The position numbers and the translations under genes are program-made. From positions 1,240,001-1,304,000 of the forward strand of contig NZ_CP138214.1 in the NCBI RefSeq assembly GCF_034043515.1: a DNA stretch of 64,000 nt. Reading direction: 5' to 3'. How positions within the stretch are numbered: position 1 is the first letter of the stretch; each line of letters opens with the position of its first letter. This document shows, piece after piece, positions 44,833 to 53,323 of this stretch. This DNA comes from Pseudomonas sp. MUP55. Its GTDB lineage: Bacteria; Pseudomonadota; Gammaproteobacteria; Pseudomonadales; Pseudomonadaceae. Below the pieces are notes generated by a model. That model searched no databases. It was not told where the DNA came from and saw only the letters and a list, made by a program, of their open reading frames with translations.

Positions 44833-47250
44833 TTAATCCGGCAGTTTGAACGCCATCACATAGTCACCCTGCTTGGTGCCCAGCGAACCGTGACCGCCGG
44901 CCATGACCAGCACGTATTGCTTGCCGTTCTTGCCGGTGTAAGTCATCGGGGTGGTCTGCGCGCCTGCTGGCAGGCGGCCTTCCCACAGTTGCTTGCCGTT
45001 TTTCACGTCATAGGCACGCAGGTACTGGTCAAGGGTGCCGCTCAGGAACGCAACGCCACCCGCGGTGGTGAACGTACCACCGAGGCTAGGCACGCCCATG
45101 GTCAGCGGGATCGGAACCGGCGAGCTGTCACGCACGGTGCCGTTCTTGTGCATCCAGATGGTTTGGTGGGTGGTCAGGTCGACCGCGGCCACATAGCCCC
45201 ATGCTGGTGCCTGGCACGGCAGGCCCATCGGCGACAGCAGCGCTTCGAGGATCACGCCGTATGGCGCGCCTTTGTTCGGCTGTACGCCTTCGGTTTCGCT
45301 GACGCGTGGGCCTTGCTTGGCGATCTCGGCAGCCGGGATCAGCTTCGATTTGAACGCCATGTAGCTTGGGTTCACGAACGCGATCTGGCGAACCGGGTCA
45401 ACCGAGATGCCGCCCCAGTCGAACACGCCGAAGTTGCCTGGGTACACGATCGAGCCTTGCAGCGATGGCGGGGTGAACGGGCCGTCGTAGCGCATCGACT
45501 TGAAGTCGATCCGGCAGATCAGTTGGTCAAATGGCGTCACGCCCCACATGTCACGTTCCTTGAGGGGCGGTGGCATGAAGTTCAGGTCGGACTTGGGTTG
45601 GGTAGGGGACGTGCGGTCGCCCGCGACTGCGCCCTGTGGCACCGGGATTTCATTGATCGGCACGACCGGTTGGCCGGTGGCGCGGTCGAGCACGTAGATG
45701 CTGCCTTGCTTGGTCGATGCCATCACCGCTTGCTTGACGCCGTCAGCGGTCTTGATGTCGATCAGCGAAGGCTGGCCGCCCACGTCCATGTCCCACAGGT
45801 CGTGGTGGGTGAACTGGAAGGTCCACTTCACGTGGCCGGTGTCGATGTCCAGGGCGGTCAGGCCAGCGGCGTATTTCTCGGAGTCATCGGTACGGTCGCC
45901 GCCATACTGGTCGGGCATCTGGTTGCCCATCGGCAGGTACAGCGTGCCGAGTTTTTCATCCACGGCGAACATGGACCACATGTTCGGCGAGTTGCGGGTG
46001 TAGGTCTTGCCCTCGGCCAACGGGGTGGTGTCGTCCGGGTTGCCGCTGTCCCAGTTCCACACCAGCTTGCCGGTGTGCACGTCGAACGCGCGGATCACGC
46101 CGCTTGGCTCGTCGGTGGAAACGTTGTCGGTCACGTGACCACCGATCACGACCAGGTTTTTGGTCACGGCCGGTGGCGACGTGGAGTAGTAACCGCCTGG
46201 GGCGAAGCTGCCGATGTTGGCGCGCAGGTCGACCTGGCCTTTGTCACCGAAGTCTTCGCACATCTTGCCGGTGTCGGCGTTCAGGGCGATCAGACGGGTG
46301 TCGGCGGTTGGCACGAAGATGCGTTTCGGGCAGGCGGTTGGCGCGGCGGCCGGGCTGGCGCTGCCGGTTGGGCTCTGCTCGGAGGCGTAGACGGCGTCAT
46401 CGTGGTACGACACGCCACGGCAGGTCATGTGCGCCCAACCCTTGAAGTTCTCAGCACCCTGGGTGGTGATCTTCGGGTCGAAACGCCAGATTTCCTTGCC
46501 GGTGTCCGGGTCCAGGGCGATGACCTGGCTGTGCGGGGTACACACGTACAGCATGCCGTTGACTTTCAGCGGGGTATTTTCCGCGGTGGTTTCACCGGGG
46601 TCGCCCGCGCCAGGAATGTCACCGGTACGGAAGGTCCAGGCCGGCACCAGCTTGTGAGCGTTTTCCGGGGTGATCTGCGCCAGTGGCGAGTAACGGTCAC
46701 CGAAGGCCGAACGGCCGTAGGAATTCCAGTCACCATCAGCCTGGCTCGGTGCAGCGCTGGCCATGCCTGGCACTGCATCGCGGTCCAGTTGGCCGGTCTT
46801 GACCATTTCACCCGGGTTGGTGAATTGGCTGGCCAGGGCGGTAGCGCCCGCCAGCACCACGGCCACGCTCAGCGCGCCGGTGCCCAGCGGCGCGGCTTGA
46901 CCACGCAGCAACGGACGGCGAAACCACGGCAGCAACATGACGATGCCCAAGGCGAACAGCAGGGCCAGGCGCGGTACCAATTGCCACCAATCCAGGCCGA
47001 CTTCCCACAGGGCCCACACGGTACTGGCGAACAGCACCAATGCGTACAGGCCCAGCGCAGCGCGGCGGGTAGCCAGCAGCAAAACGCCAGTCAAGGCGAT
47101 GCCGATACCGGCCAGCAGGTAATACAGCGAGCCGCCGAGCATGCTCAGCTTGACCCCACCGGCCAGCAAGGCCAGCCCCATGATCAGCAGCAAGACACCC
47201 AGCAACCTGGGCAGCAGGCGGCTTGGGCTTGAGGCACCATCAGTGCTCAT
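44833..47250 (-). CDS. gcd: Membrane-bound PQQ-dependent glucose dehydrogenase
   Basis: 805 aa, the normal length. Five N-terminal TM helices (LLPRLLGVLLLIMGLALLAGGVKL and following) precede a large periplasmic PQQ beta-propeller beginning YGRSAFGDRYSPLAQITPENAHKLVPAWTFRTGD. Motifs NTPLKVNGMLYVCTPHSQVIALDPDTGKEIWRFDP and MTYTGKNGKQYVLVMAGGHGSLGTK are typical. It oxidises glucose to gluconolactone in the periplasm and feeds electrons to ubiquinone; in Pseudomonas this underlies gluconate production and phosphate solubilisation. It is separate from the neighbours, with its own promoter region upstream. Confidence 0.97.
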   Translation of the reverse strand: MSTDGASSPSRLLPRLLGVLLLIMGLALLAGGVKLSMLGGSLYYLLAGIGIALTGVLLLATRRAALGLYALVLFASTVWALWEVGLDWWQLVPRLALLFALGIVMLLPWFRRPLLRGQAAPLGTGALSVAVVLAGATALASQFTNPGEMVKTGQLDRDAVPGMASAAPSQADGDWNSYGRSAFGDRYSPLAQITPENAHKLVPAWTFRTGDIPGAGDPGETTAENTPLKVNGMLYVCTPHSQVIALDPDTGKEIWRFDPKITTQGAENFKGWAHMTCRGVSYHDDAVYASEQSPTGSASPAAAPTACPKRIFVPTADTRLIALNADTGKMCEDFGDKGQVDLRANIGSFAPGGYYSTSPPAVTKNLVVIGGHVTDNVSTDEPSGVIRAFDVHTGKLVWNWDSGNPDDTTPLAEGKTYTRNSPNMWSMFAVDEKLGTLYLPMGNQMPDQYGGDRTDDSEKYAAGLTALDIDTGHVKWTFQFTHHDLWDMDVGGQPSLIDIKTADGVKQAVMASTKQGSIYVLDRATGQPVVPINEIPVPQGAVAGDRTSPTQPKSDLNFMPPPLKERDMWGVTPFDQLICRIDFKSMRYDGPFTPPSLQGSIVYPGNFGVFDWGGISVDPVRQIAFVNPSYMAFKSKLIPAAEIAKQGPRVSETEGVQPNKGAPYGVILEALLSPMGLPCQAPAWGYVAAVDLTTHQTIWMHKNGTVRDSSPVPIPLTMGVPSLGGTFTTAGGVAFLSGTLDQYLRAYDVKNGKQLWEGRLPAGAQTTPMTYTGKNGKQYVLVMAGGHGSLGTKQGDYVMAFKLPD

Positions 47251-47579
47251 AGTGTGTTTCTCCGTTACGTTGGAATTATGTAACCCCGTGCTTCACTGTA
47301 GATGACGATTCGTCACGGGCTTGGTTCATCGTTTTTTTTGGTTTTTTCCCTGAATAACCGGGTTATCCACGGGCGGGCAATAAACCCCCGAGCGCAGGCC
47401 GATTTAAGACAGCGCTGTCTCTGCATGAAGGGAGATTCGGCAAATGGGGTCGACCGGGAGGTGAAGCGTTTCAGGTTGTTGCGAAGGATAATGCGGCGGG
47501 GCGTTTAGAGAAAGGGTGAATCGCAAGATGCATCATTTCAGATTTGGTAACAGTGACAGATAGTCGCTGCAAATGAGAG
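47251..47579. other. Intergenic region upstream of gcd
   Basis: About 330 bases before the REPIN at 47580. It must contain the gcd promoter on the minus strand. A 68-codon plus-strand frame at 47302-47508 has no ribosome-binding site, no recognisable domain and an Arg-rich composition, so I do not call it a gene. Nothing else is seen. Confidence 0.5.
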
Positions 47580-47668
47580 TGTGGGAGGGGGCTTGCTCCC
47601 GATAGCGGTCTGTCAGTCAGGAATGTGCCGACTGACACTCCGCTATCGGGGGCAAGCCCCCTCCCACA
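47580..47668. repeat. Type I REPIN
   Basis: Inverted TGTGGGAGGGGGCTTG pair; the left arm has the CTCCCGATAGCGG variant, the right CCGCTATCGGGGG. It lies just after the znuD-like gene's stop codon and could act in its 3' end stability. Confidence 0.9.
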
Positions 47669-47685
47669 GGGGTTTCAAGCGCTGG

Positions 47686-49704
47686 TTAGAAGGTGGTGCG
47701 CACGCCAAACTGCACACTGCGCCCTGGTGCCGGCGCAATGTCGCGCAGGATCGAGCTGGCGTAGCGCACGGTCTGGTTGGTCAGGTTTTCACCGTTGACG
47801 AACGCCAGCCATTGGCTGCTGCCGACAGTGAAGTGGTAGCCCGCGCTTGCGCCCAGGGTGGTGTAGCCGTCGGTGCCGCTTTCATTGCTCGGCACGCGCC
47901 CCTGGCCGGCGGCATGTTCCACGTCGATACGCGCCTGCCAGCGGTCCAGCTCCCACAGCAAGCCGCTGTTCAAGCGCAGCGGCGCGATGCGCGGCAGGGC
48001 CTCGCCGGTGTCCAGGTTGGTGGCGCGGGTGTAGTCGCCCGACAGCTCCAGGGCGAACTTGCCGTAGGCGCCTTCGCCAAGTTTCCAATGATCCTGCGCT
48101 TCGAAGCCGGCGAAACGTGCGCGTACGCCGGAGTAGGTGTACTCGGGAATACCGCCCGCGTCCTCTTCACCTTCGTCATTGAGCGTACGACCCGTGCCGA
48201 GCAAGCCGATGTAATTGGAGAAGCGGCTGTAGAACACACCGAAGCTGCCTTTGTGGGTGCCGTTGTCGAAGCGCAGGGCCAAGTCGCTGGACACGGTTTT
48301 CTCTTTCGACAGGTTCGCATCGCCCAGTTCGTAGGTGCCGGTGGCAACGTGCGCGCCATTGGCGTACAGCTCGTAGAAGGTGGGGGCACGTTCGGTGTAG
48401 CCCAGGGTGGCGGCCAATGACCAGACCGGCGTCAGCGTGTAGACCGCGCCGGAGGACAGGCTGCCGGCAGTGAAGTCATTGGTCTTGTCGGCAGTGGCGA
48501 AGCGCGCGTTGCCCTTGGCATCCGGATCGACGCTGGTGTGTTCCAGGCGCCCGCCGAGGCTGAGCTTGAGGCGCTCGGTGGCTTGCATCTCCTCAAGAAT
48601 GAACAGTGCGCCGGCGTTGGTATCGGTCTGGGGCACGAAGGCTTCTTCACCCAGGGCCGAGAATTCGTTGCGGGTCACTTGTGCGCCGACCACGCCGTTG
48701 AACGGACCGATCGGCTGGTGGCGGGCTTCCACCCGCGCCTCATAGCCTTTGTTCTTGAAGGTGGTGCCGGTCTCGCCGCCTTCGATCTCGCGGTGCTGAT
48801 AGTCGGTGTAGCCGGCGTCGACTTTGACCGAGGTAAACGGGCCTTGCAGGTTGCGCATTTCGGAGGCGAACGCGTAGTGCTCCTGCTGCATGCGGATGCG
48901 CACGTCCTGTTCGGCAGGGGAGCCATAGTTGCTGTCGTAGTTGCTGTAGGACAGCCCCGCGTAGCCATCATCCCAAGTGTAGGAACCGCCCACCGCGCCG
49001 CCATCCTGGCGCCCATCGCTGTTGCCCAGGCGGCCATGCTTGCCGGGGCCATCGTCGGATTCGGGGGCATGGCGGCTGCGCGCATAACCCGGAATTTTCA
49101 GGTCGTTGAATTCCCGCGCATTGGCGTCCAGGTGCAAGGCGAAGGTACCGTCGCCGGCCTCCAGCTTGCCCGCGCTGCTGCGGGTGGTGTCGGCGCCGCC
49201 GTAGCGCAGTTCACCGGCACCGTGAATGCCTTCGATGGCTGCGGTGGGGATGCGGTTGTCGAAGGTATTGACCACGCCGCCGATGGCGCTGCCGCCGTAC
49301 AACAAGGCCGCCGGGCCGCGCAGGATTTCGACACGATCGACGTTGATCGGGTCCAGCGGCACGGCGTGGTCATAGGACAGCGACGAGGCATCCAGCGCGC
49401 CTACGCCGTTGCGCAGGATGCGAATGCGATCGCCGTCCTGGCCGCGAATGATCGGCCGGCTGGCGCCTGGGCCAAAGTAGGAAGACGACACCCCTGGCTG
49501 CTTGTTGAGGGTTTCGCCCAGGCTGCCTTTTTGCTGCAGGGTCAGGTCATCGCCTTCGAGCACGGTGGTGGGGGAGGCCAGTTGCTCGCTGCCCAGCGGA
49601 TTGCCGGTGATGATTTGAGGTTGCAGTTCCAGGGCATGGGCTTCGGACCCGATCAGCAGGGCGGCGGCGAGGGGCGACAGGCGCCAGAGACAAGAGAGGG
49701 ACAT
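47686..49704 (-). CDS. znuD: ZnuD-like TonB-dependent zinc receptor
   Basis: 672 aa from the ATG at 49704 (MSLSCLWRLSPLAAALLIGS), giving a clear signal peptide; an upstream frame reading to 49752 would run through the Zur box. The plug domain is typical (GSLGETLNKQPGVSSSYFGPGASRPIIRGQDGDRIRILRNGVG, VDRVEILRGPAALLYGGSAIGGVVN). A His/Asp-rich loop (SRHAPESDDGPGKHGRLGNSDG) may bind zinc. The barrel ends with the aromatic C-terminus GRSVQFGVRTTF. It should import zinc across the outer membrane. The Zur-like box upstream supports zinc rather than iron as substrate. Confidence 0.88.
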   Translation of the reverse strand: MSLSCLWRLSPLAAALLIGSEAHALELQPQIITGNPLGSEQLASPTTVLEGDDLTLQQKGSLGETLNKQPGVSSSYFGPGASRPIIRGQDGDRIRILRNGVGALDASSLSYDHAVPLDPINVDRVEILRGPAALLYGGSAIGGVVNTFDNRIPTAAIEGIHGAGELRYGGADTTRSSAGKLEAGDGTFALHLDANAREFNDLKIPGYARSRHAPESDDGPGKHGRLGNSDGRQDGGAVGGSYTWDDGYAGLSYSNYDSNYGSPAEQDVRIRMQQEHYAFASEMRNLQGPFTSVKVDAGYTDYQHREIEGGETGTTFKNKGYEARVEARHQPIGPFNGVVGAQVTRNEFSALGEEAFVPQTDTNAGALFILEEMQATERLKLSLGGRLEHTSVDPDAKGNARFATADKTNDFTAGSLSSGAVYTLTPVWSLAATLGYTERAPTFYELYANGAHVATGTYELGDANLSKEKTVSSDLALRFDNGTHKGSFGVFYSRFSNYIGLLGTGRTLNDEGEEDAGGIPEYTYSGVRARFAGFEAQDHWKLGEGAYGKFALELSGDYTRATNLDTGEALPRIAPLRLNSGLLWELDRWQARIDVEHAAGQGRVPSNESGTDGYTTLGASAGYHFTVGSSQWLAFVNGENLTNQTVRYASSILRDIAPAPGRSVQFGVRTTF

Positions 49705-49737
49705 AGGACATTCCTTGGCAGGATCTTGATAAGTATC

Positions 49738-49750
49738 GTTACAATATAAC
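49738..49750. promoter_or_regulatory. Zur box
   Basis: GTTACAATATAAC matches the Pseudomonas-type Zur palindrome GTTATANNATAAC at all but one fixed position. It lies 34 bases upstream of the receptor ATG, over the likely promoter. Zinc-bound Zur would repress the receptor gene here. Confidence 0.75.
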
Positions 49751-49873
49751 ATCTCTTTTTTGGCTGGAAGGGGGAACTTTTACCGACGCGCTATATTCAA
49801 TGCAGAGCTTCCACCGTCACGCCCCGTCGGCTAAGGTGCGCGGCTGTATTTCCTCTCTCGCAAAAGGCCCGGC

Positions 49874-50107
49874 ATGACCGCGACAAGCAACGACCCGCTC
49901 CACGGCGTGACCCTGCAACACGTCCTCACCACCCTGGTGGAACACTACGAATGGGCGGGCCTGGCCGAACGCATCGACATTCGCTGCTTCAAGAGCGACC
50001 CCAGCATCAAGTCGAGCCTGACTTTCCTGCGCAAGACCCCTTGGGCCCGAGAAAAAGTCGAAGGCTTGTACGTCAAGCTGATGCGCACCAAACGCCCGTT
50101 GGATTGA
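49874..50107 (+). CDS. VF530-family (DUF2132) small DNA-binding-like protein
   Basis: 77 aa. The sequence has the family pattern [62 protein letters not shown]. The structure of VF530 suggested nucleic-acid binding, but no function is established. It is cytoplasmic and is followed 4 bases later by a membrane protein gene. Confidence 0.9.
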   Translation: MTATSNDPLHGVTLQHVLTTLVEHYEWAGLAERIDIRCFKSDPSIKSSLTFLRKTPWAREKVEGLYVKLMRTKRPLD

Positions 50108-50111
50108 ACCC

Positions 50112-50732
50112 GTGAAGCGCTTTGTCGCAGTGGCCGCGTTGGCCGGTTGGGCGGGGTTGGCGATCCAGCAGTACCTGATTTTGTACTCGCGCTGGTCCAG
50201 CGGCGCCAGCCTGCTGGGCGGCTTGATCAGTTTCCTGAGTTTCTTCACGGTGCTGACCAATACCCTGGTGGTGGTGGTGCTGAGCTATTGGCTGGTCAAG
50301 CGCGAGTCCGCCGCCAAGCGGGTTTTTCTCGCGCCTGTGATCAGCAGCGGTATTGCCGTGAGCATCGTCGTGGTGAGTCTGGCCTACAACCTGTTGCTGC
50401 GGCACTTGTGGACCCCGGAGGGGTTTCAATTCATCGCCGATGAATTGCTGCACGACGTGATGCCGGTGCTGTTTCTGATCTTTTGGTGGCGGTGCGTGCC
50501 TAAGGGCAGCTTGCGGGTCAAGCACATTGCCGGGTGGGTGATTTACCCCTTGGTGTACTTCGCCTATGTGCTGCTGCGCGGGCATCTGCTGGGGCAGTAT
50601 CAATACCCGTTCATCGATGTGGACAGCCTGGGTTATCCACAGGTGTTCGTGAATGCCGGGGGGATTTTGCTGGGGTTCATCGTGATTGCGCTGGCGGTAG
50701 TAGGGCTGGATAACCGCTTGAAATCACCCTGA
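50112..50732 (+). CDS. Pr6Pr family membrane protein
   Basis: 206 aa with a GTG start. Six hydrophobic helices are visible, beginning FVAVAALAGWAGLAIQQYLIL and including LISFLSFFTVLTNTLVVVVLSYWLV and HDVMPVLFLIFWWRCVPKG. The motif FFTxxTNxLV and the HD pair are typical of the Pr6Pr/FAR-17a-like group. Function unknown. It is coupled to the VF530 gene by a 4-base gap. Confidence 0.85.
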   Translation: MKRFVAVAALAGWAGLAIQQYLILYSRWSSGASLLGGLISFLSFFTVLTNTLVVVVLSYWLVKRESAAKRVFLAPVISSGIAVSIVVVSLAYNLLLRHLWTPEGFQFIADELLHDVMPVLFLIFWWRCVPKGSLRVKHIAGWVIYPLVYFAYVLLRGHLLGQYQYPFIDVDSLGYPQVFVNAGGILLGFIVIALAVVGLDNRLKSP

Positions 50733-50752
50733 ATTTTAAAGTGGGCACAGTC

Positions 50753-50842
50753 AATGTGGGAGGGGGCTTGCCCCCGATGGAATGTCAGTGAATGCATCAG
50801 TGACTGACAAACTGCCATCGGGGGCAAGCCCCCTCCCACATT
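50753..50842. repeat. Type I REPIN
   Basis: Inverted AATGTGGGAGGGGGCTTGCC pair with CCCCCGATGG / CCATCGGGGG arms and a CAGTGA...TCAGTGACTGA centre. It lies between the convergent Pr6Pr and siderophore-interacting genes, overlapping neither. Confidence 0.9.
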
Positions 50843-50851
50843 TTGACCGCG

Positions 50852-51625
50852 TCAGGCTGGTTCCTCTTCACTGCCTTCGGCCCGCCAGTAACCTGCGGCC
50901 TTGAGGTATTGCTCATCGACCTTGTGCGTATCCAGCAACACCCGCCGCACCTGGCGCGACAGCTTGCTCTCGGTTGCGACAAAGCTGTACAGCGTGCCGC
51001 CGGGCAGCGTCAGGTTACGCACCACGTCGAGCAGGTCGTCCTGGCCGCGCACCACCCAAACAATTTCGACATCCGCAGCGCTTTGCAGCACCTGGCGTTC
51101 GGCGGCATCGGCAATTTCAATCACCGCCAGCACCTTGCGCCCGGCGGGCAGTTCTTCCAGACGGCGACCGATCGCGGGCAGGGCGGTTTCATCGCCGATC
51201 AGCAGGTAGCTGTCGAACATATCCGGCACGATCATCGAGCCCCGTGGCCCGCCGATATACAGGTGCTGGCCGACCTGCGCCTGTTCGGCCCAGGTGGAGG
51301 CAGGGCCATCGCCGTGCAGCACGAAGTCGATATCCAGTTCGCCAATGCTCAGGTCGAAGCGCCGTGGCGTGTAGTCGCGCATCGCCGGTTGCGGGCCGTC
51401 ACCCTTGATGGTGAACGTCGGGCTTTCCAGCGCCGCTTGTTCGGCGGCGTTCTGCGCGAATAAAAGCTTGATGTGGTCGTCACTGCCCAGGCTGACAAAG
51501 CCCGCCAGTTCCGGGCCGCCCAGGGTGATGCGGCGCATGCGCGGGGTGATGTCCTCCACGCGCAGTACTTGCAGGCGGCGGCGTTTGATTTCGTGGGTCA
51601 CGCGATGAATGGTGGGTGTGTTCAT
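50852..51625 (-). CDS. Siderophore-interacting protein (ferric-chelate reductase, YqjH/ViuB-like)
   Basis: 257 aa. The N-terminal FAD-binding part has LRVEDITPRMRRITLGGPELAGF and MRDYTPRRFD; the C-terminal part has LLIGDETALPAIGRRLEELP and VEIVWVVRGQDDLL. Homologues reduce ferric siderophores with NADPH in the cytoplasm to release iron. It overlaps the upstream PadR gene by 4 bases, reproducing the yqjH-yqjI pairing of E. coli, where YqjI represses yqjH. Confidence 0.92.
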   Translation of the reverse strand: MNTPTIHRVTHEIKRRRLQVLRVEDITPRMRRITLGGPELAGFVSLGSDDHIKLLFAQNAAEQAALESPTFTIKGDGPQPAMRDYTPRRFDLSIGELDIDFVLHGDGPASTWAEQAQVGQHLYIGGPRGSMIVPDMFDSYLLIGDETALPAIGRRLEELPAGRKVLAVIEIADAAERQVLQSAADVEIVWVVRGQDDLLDVVRNLTLPGGTLYSFVATESKLSRQVRRVLLDTHKVDEQYLKAAGYWRAEGSEEEPA

Positions 51626-52158
51626 TGGTCTTTCCCGTCGGCAATGGCTTGCGCGGTGCGGTTGAGCAGCGCCGCGACACGCGTGATTTCTTCAGGGCTC
51701 CAGCGCCCGTGGTGCGAGTGCAAGGCATGGCGCAGGTTGTGCACCGCCTCATGGATTTGCGGGGGGCGGTCCTGGCCGCGCAGCGAGCGCTTGCTGACGT
51801 CAATGCGCATGCGCACGCCATCCAGGGCAACGGCTTGCTCGCTTAGGAAGAGACGGCCGGCGTCGGTGATGGTGTAGCGCTTTTTTCCGCCTTCGGCATC
51901 GCCGCTGATCAACTCGCTCTCTTCGAGAAAGGTCAGGGTGGGGTAGATCACGCCGGGACTGGGGCTGTAGGCGCCGTCGAACAGGCTTTCGATCCGGCGG
52001 ATCAGGTCGTAGCCATGGCAGGGCTGTTCGGCGATCAAGGCCGGCAGCAGCAGTTTCAGGTCGCCTGGGGCAAAGACGCGTGGCCCTCGCCCGCCGCGTT
52101 CGCGGCCGATGCGTTTGTCGAAGCCGTCGCGGCTGTCGTGGGGGTGGTGCTCTCTCAT
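51622..52158 (-). CDS. PadR-family regulator, YqjI-like
   Basis: 178 aa from the ATG at 52158 (MREHHPHDSRDGFDKRIGRE). The N-terminus is His-rich (HHPHD) as in YqjI, which senses nickel or iron. The winged helix follows (LKLLLPALIAEQPCHGYDLIRRIESLFDGAYSPSPGVIYPTLTFLEESELI, then GKKRYTITDAG). It heads an operon with the ferric-siderophore reductase and likely represses it. A perfect AT-rich palindrome (52194-52207) lies 36 bases upstream. Confidence 0.9.
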   Translation of the reverse strand: MREHHPHDSRDGFDKRIGRERGGRGPRVFAPGDLKLLLPALIAEQPCHGYDLIRRIESLFDGAYSPSPGVIYPTLTFLEESELISGDAEGGKKRYTITDAGRLFLSEQAVALDGVRMRIDVSKRSLRGQDRPPQIHEAVHNLRHALHSHHGRWSPEEITRVAALLNRTAQAIADGKDQ

Positions 52159-52193
52159 GTTTTCTGCGCTCTTCGATAGGGTTAGATACAACT

Positions 52194-52207
52194 TAAGATA
52201 TATCTTA
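52194..52207. promoter_or_regulatory. Palindromic operator candidate for the PadR regulator
   Basis: TAAGATATATCTTA is a perfect 14-base palindrome just upstream of the PadR gene. Position and symmetry suit autoregulation by the PadR dimer, as reported for E. coli YqjI. Confidence 0.65.
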
Positions 52208-52705
52208 TCGCTGGCGCAAGCCTTCCGGACCGACGGTTGCTCCGGCACCGTCAACGCTGAGTCGACTGGCGGTCGTCCTGTCAATTGCAATTATTTGAAG
52301 TAAGCGTATAACTATTTAGAGTAACTGCTCAGTTGTTCCAAATATATTGTGTTTGAACTTTAAGTGGCCGTGAGCCTAGGCATGACGCTCCGTCTTCCAC
52401 CCACTTCTTACAGATGAGTTTTTGGTTTATTTGTTAACGATGAGTCTATGTAGGTGGTTTCTTACAGCCATAAATTAAGTTTTGGCAAAGTGCCATCTTT
52501 TTCCTTCGAGCCCAGTATCTTTGGGCTACGGTTCAACAGGAAGTGCCTTGCATACCCGCATTTGAATTCAGTGGATCATTGTCTGGCGTTGCGGCGACTC
52601 AACTAACTGAGCGCAACGCGGTTTCGTTGTAAGTCCTCTAAAGCCTAGTGCTTTTATTAAACTTACCGACGAGTCACTCACTGTTTACAACTACGGGTAT
52701 TGACC
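52208..52705 (+). other. AT-rich control region of the fimbrial operon
   Basis: About 500 bases with no convincing gene, visibly richer in A/T than its surroundings, e.g. around 52300-52520. Such tracts favour H-NS-like (MvaT) silencing. Inverted repeats are present: AGCCCA / TGGGCT at 52509-52527 and a stronger hairpin at 52586-52619. The promoter for the CS1 operon must lie here, but I could not assign boxes. Confidence 0.5.
52586..52619 (+). promoter_or_regulatory. Hairpin in the fimbrial operon leader
   Basis: Outer arms GCGTTGCG (52586-52593) and CGCAACGC (52612-52619) are perfect; an inner CTCA / TGAG pairing extends the stem past a small bulge. It lies 87 bases before the major pilin ATG. 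It has no T tract directly after it, so a leader-stability or regulator-binding role is more likely than termination. Confidence 0.6.
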
Positions 52706-53203
52706 ATGTTCAAGAAGTTTGCATTTGCTGCCTCCCTGACTGCTATTGCGCTGAGCACCTCGCCGGCGTTCGCTGCCGGCGAGGCCAGCCACACCGTCAA
52801 CCTCAAGGCAAACATCCCGACCACCGTGTTCCACGCCCAACCGCGTGATCCGAACTGGGGCCGTGACGAAACCATGAACTACAACCTGGTGAGTGGTGAG
52901 CTGTCGCCTCTGAGCGCGATCTACGACATTCGCAACACCAACGGTTCGGTGCATGCCTACATCGAAGGCGGCCCGGCCGTGTTGTTCAACGGTGACGCTG
53001 CGCAAAACATCCCGCTGACCACCACCCTCAACGGCGTCACCCTGACCGGTACCCCACAGGAAGTGGTCAACGAAGCCGACTCCACGCCAGGTGTTGGCGC
53101 TGAAATGCGCATCGCTGCCGCCAAGCCGAGCGCTACCCAGCGTGGTTCCTATACCGCAGTAATGCCGGTGGTATTCGATGCGGTACTGCCTGTAGCGCCT
53201 TGA
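52706..53203 (+). CDS. CS1-type fimbrial major subunit
   Basis: 165 aa from the ATG at 52706; an in-frame TTG at 52700 is less likely. The signal peptide is MFKKFAFAASLTAIALSTSPAFA. The mature protein starts GEASHTVNLKANIPTTVFHAQPRDPNW, matching CfaB/CooA-like pilins with an N-terminal donor strand. It is assembled by the alternate chaperone/usher route into pili. It heads the operon; two hairpins directly downstream could favour its expression over the later genes. Confidence 0.9.
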   Translation: MFKKFAFAASLTAIALSTSPAFAAGEASHTVNLKANIPTTVFHAQPRDPNWGRDETMNYNLVSGELSPLSAIYDIRNTNGSVHAYIEGGPAVLFNGDAAQNIPLTTTLNGVTLTGTPQEVVNEADSTPGVGAEMRIAAAKPSATQRGSYTAVMPVVFDAVLPVAP

Positions 53204-53213
53204 TGTGGATGCA

Positions 53214-53284
53214 GACCCGCTGAGCGAACGCTTGCGGGTCATTTACAGGCCGGTGGGGTCCCTCTCCTCCATCCCGCCGGCCTG
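53214..53284 (+). promoter_or_regulatory. Two hairpins between the major pilin and usher genes
   Basis: Hairpin A is GACCCGC / GCGGGTC at 53214-53240. Hairpin B is CAGGCCGG / CCGGCCTG at 53246-53284, followed by GTTTTC. Hairpin B may act as a leaky terminator, and both may protect the pilin mRNA 3' end. This would give more major subunit than usher, as is usual in fimbrial operons. Confidence 0.6.
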
Positions 53285-53323
53285 GTTTTCAACCCGTCTC
53301 TTGGCCTTCAGAGTATTCCGTTC

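Noticed and set aside
44758..47232. 824-codon open frame antisense to gcd
   Set aside because: Mirror of a certain gene; biased His/Gln/Gly-rich translation, no recognisable domain or ribosome-binding site.
47302..47508. 68-codon frame upstream of gcd
   Set aside because: No ribosome-binding site, Arg-rich composition and position in the likely gcd promoter region.
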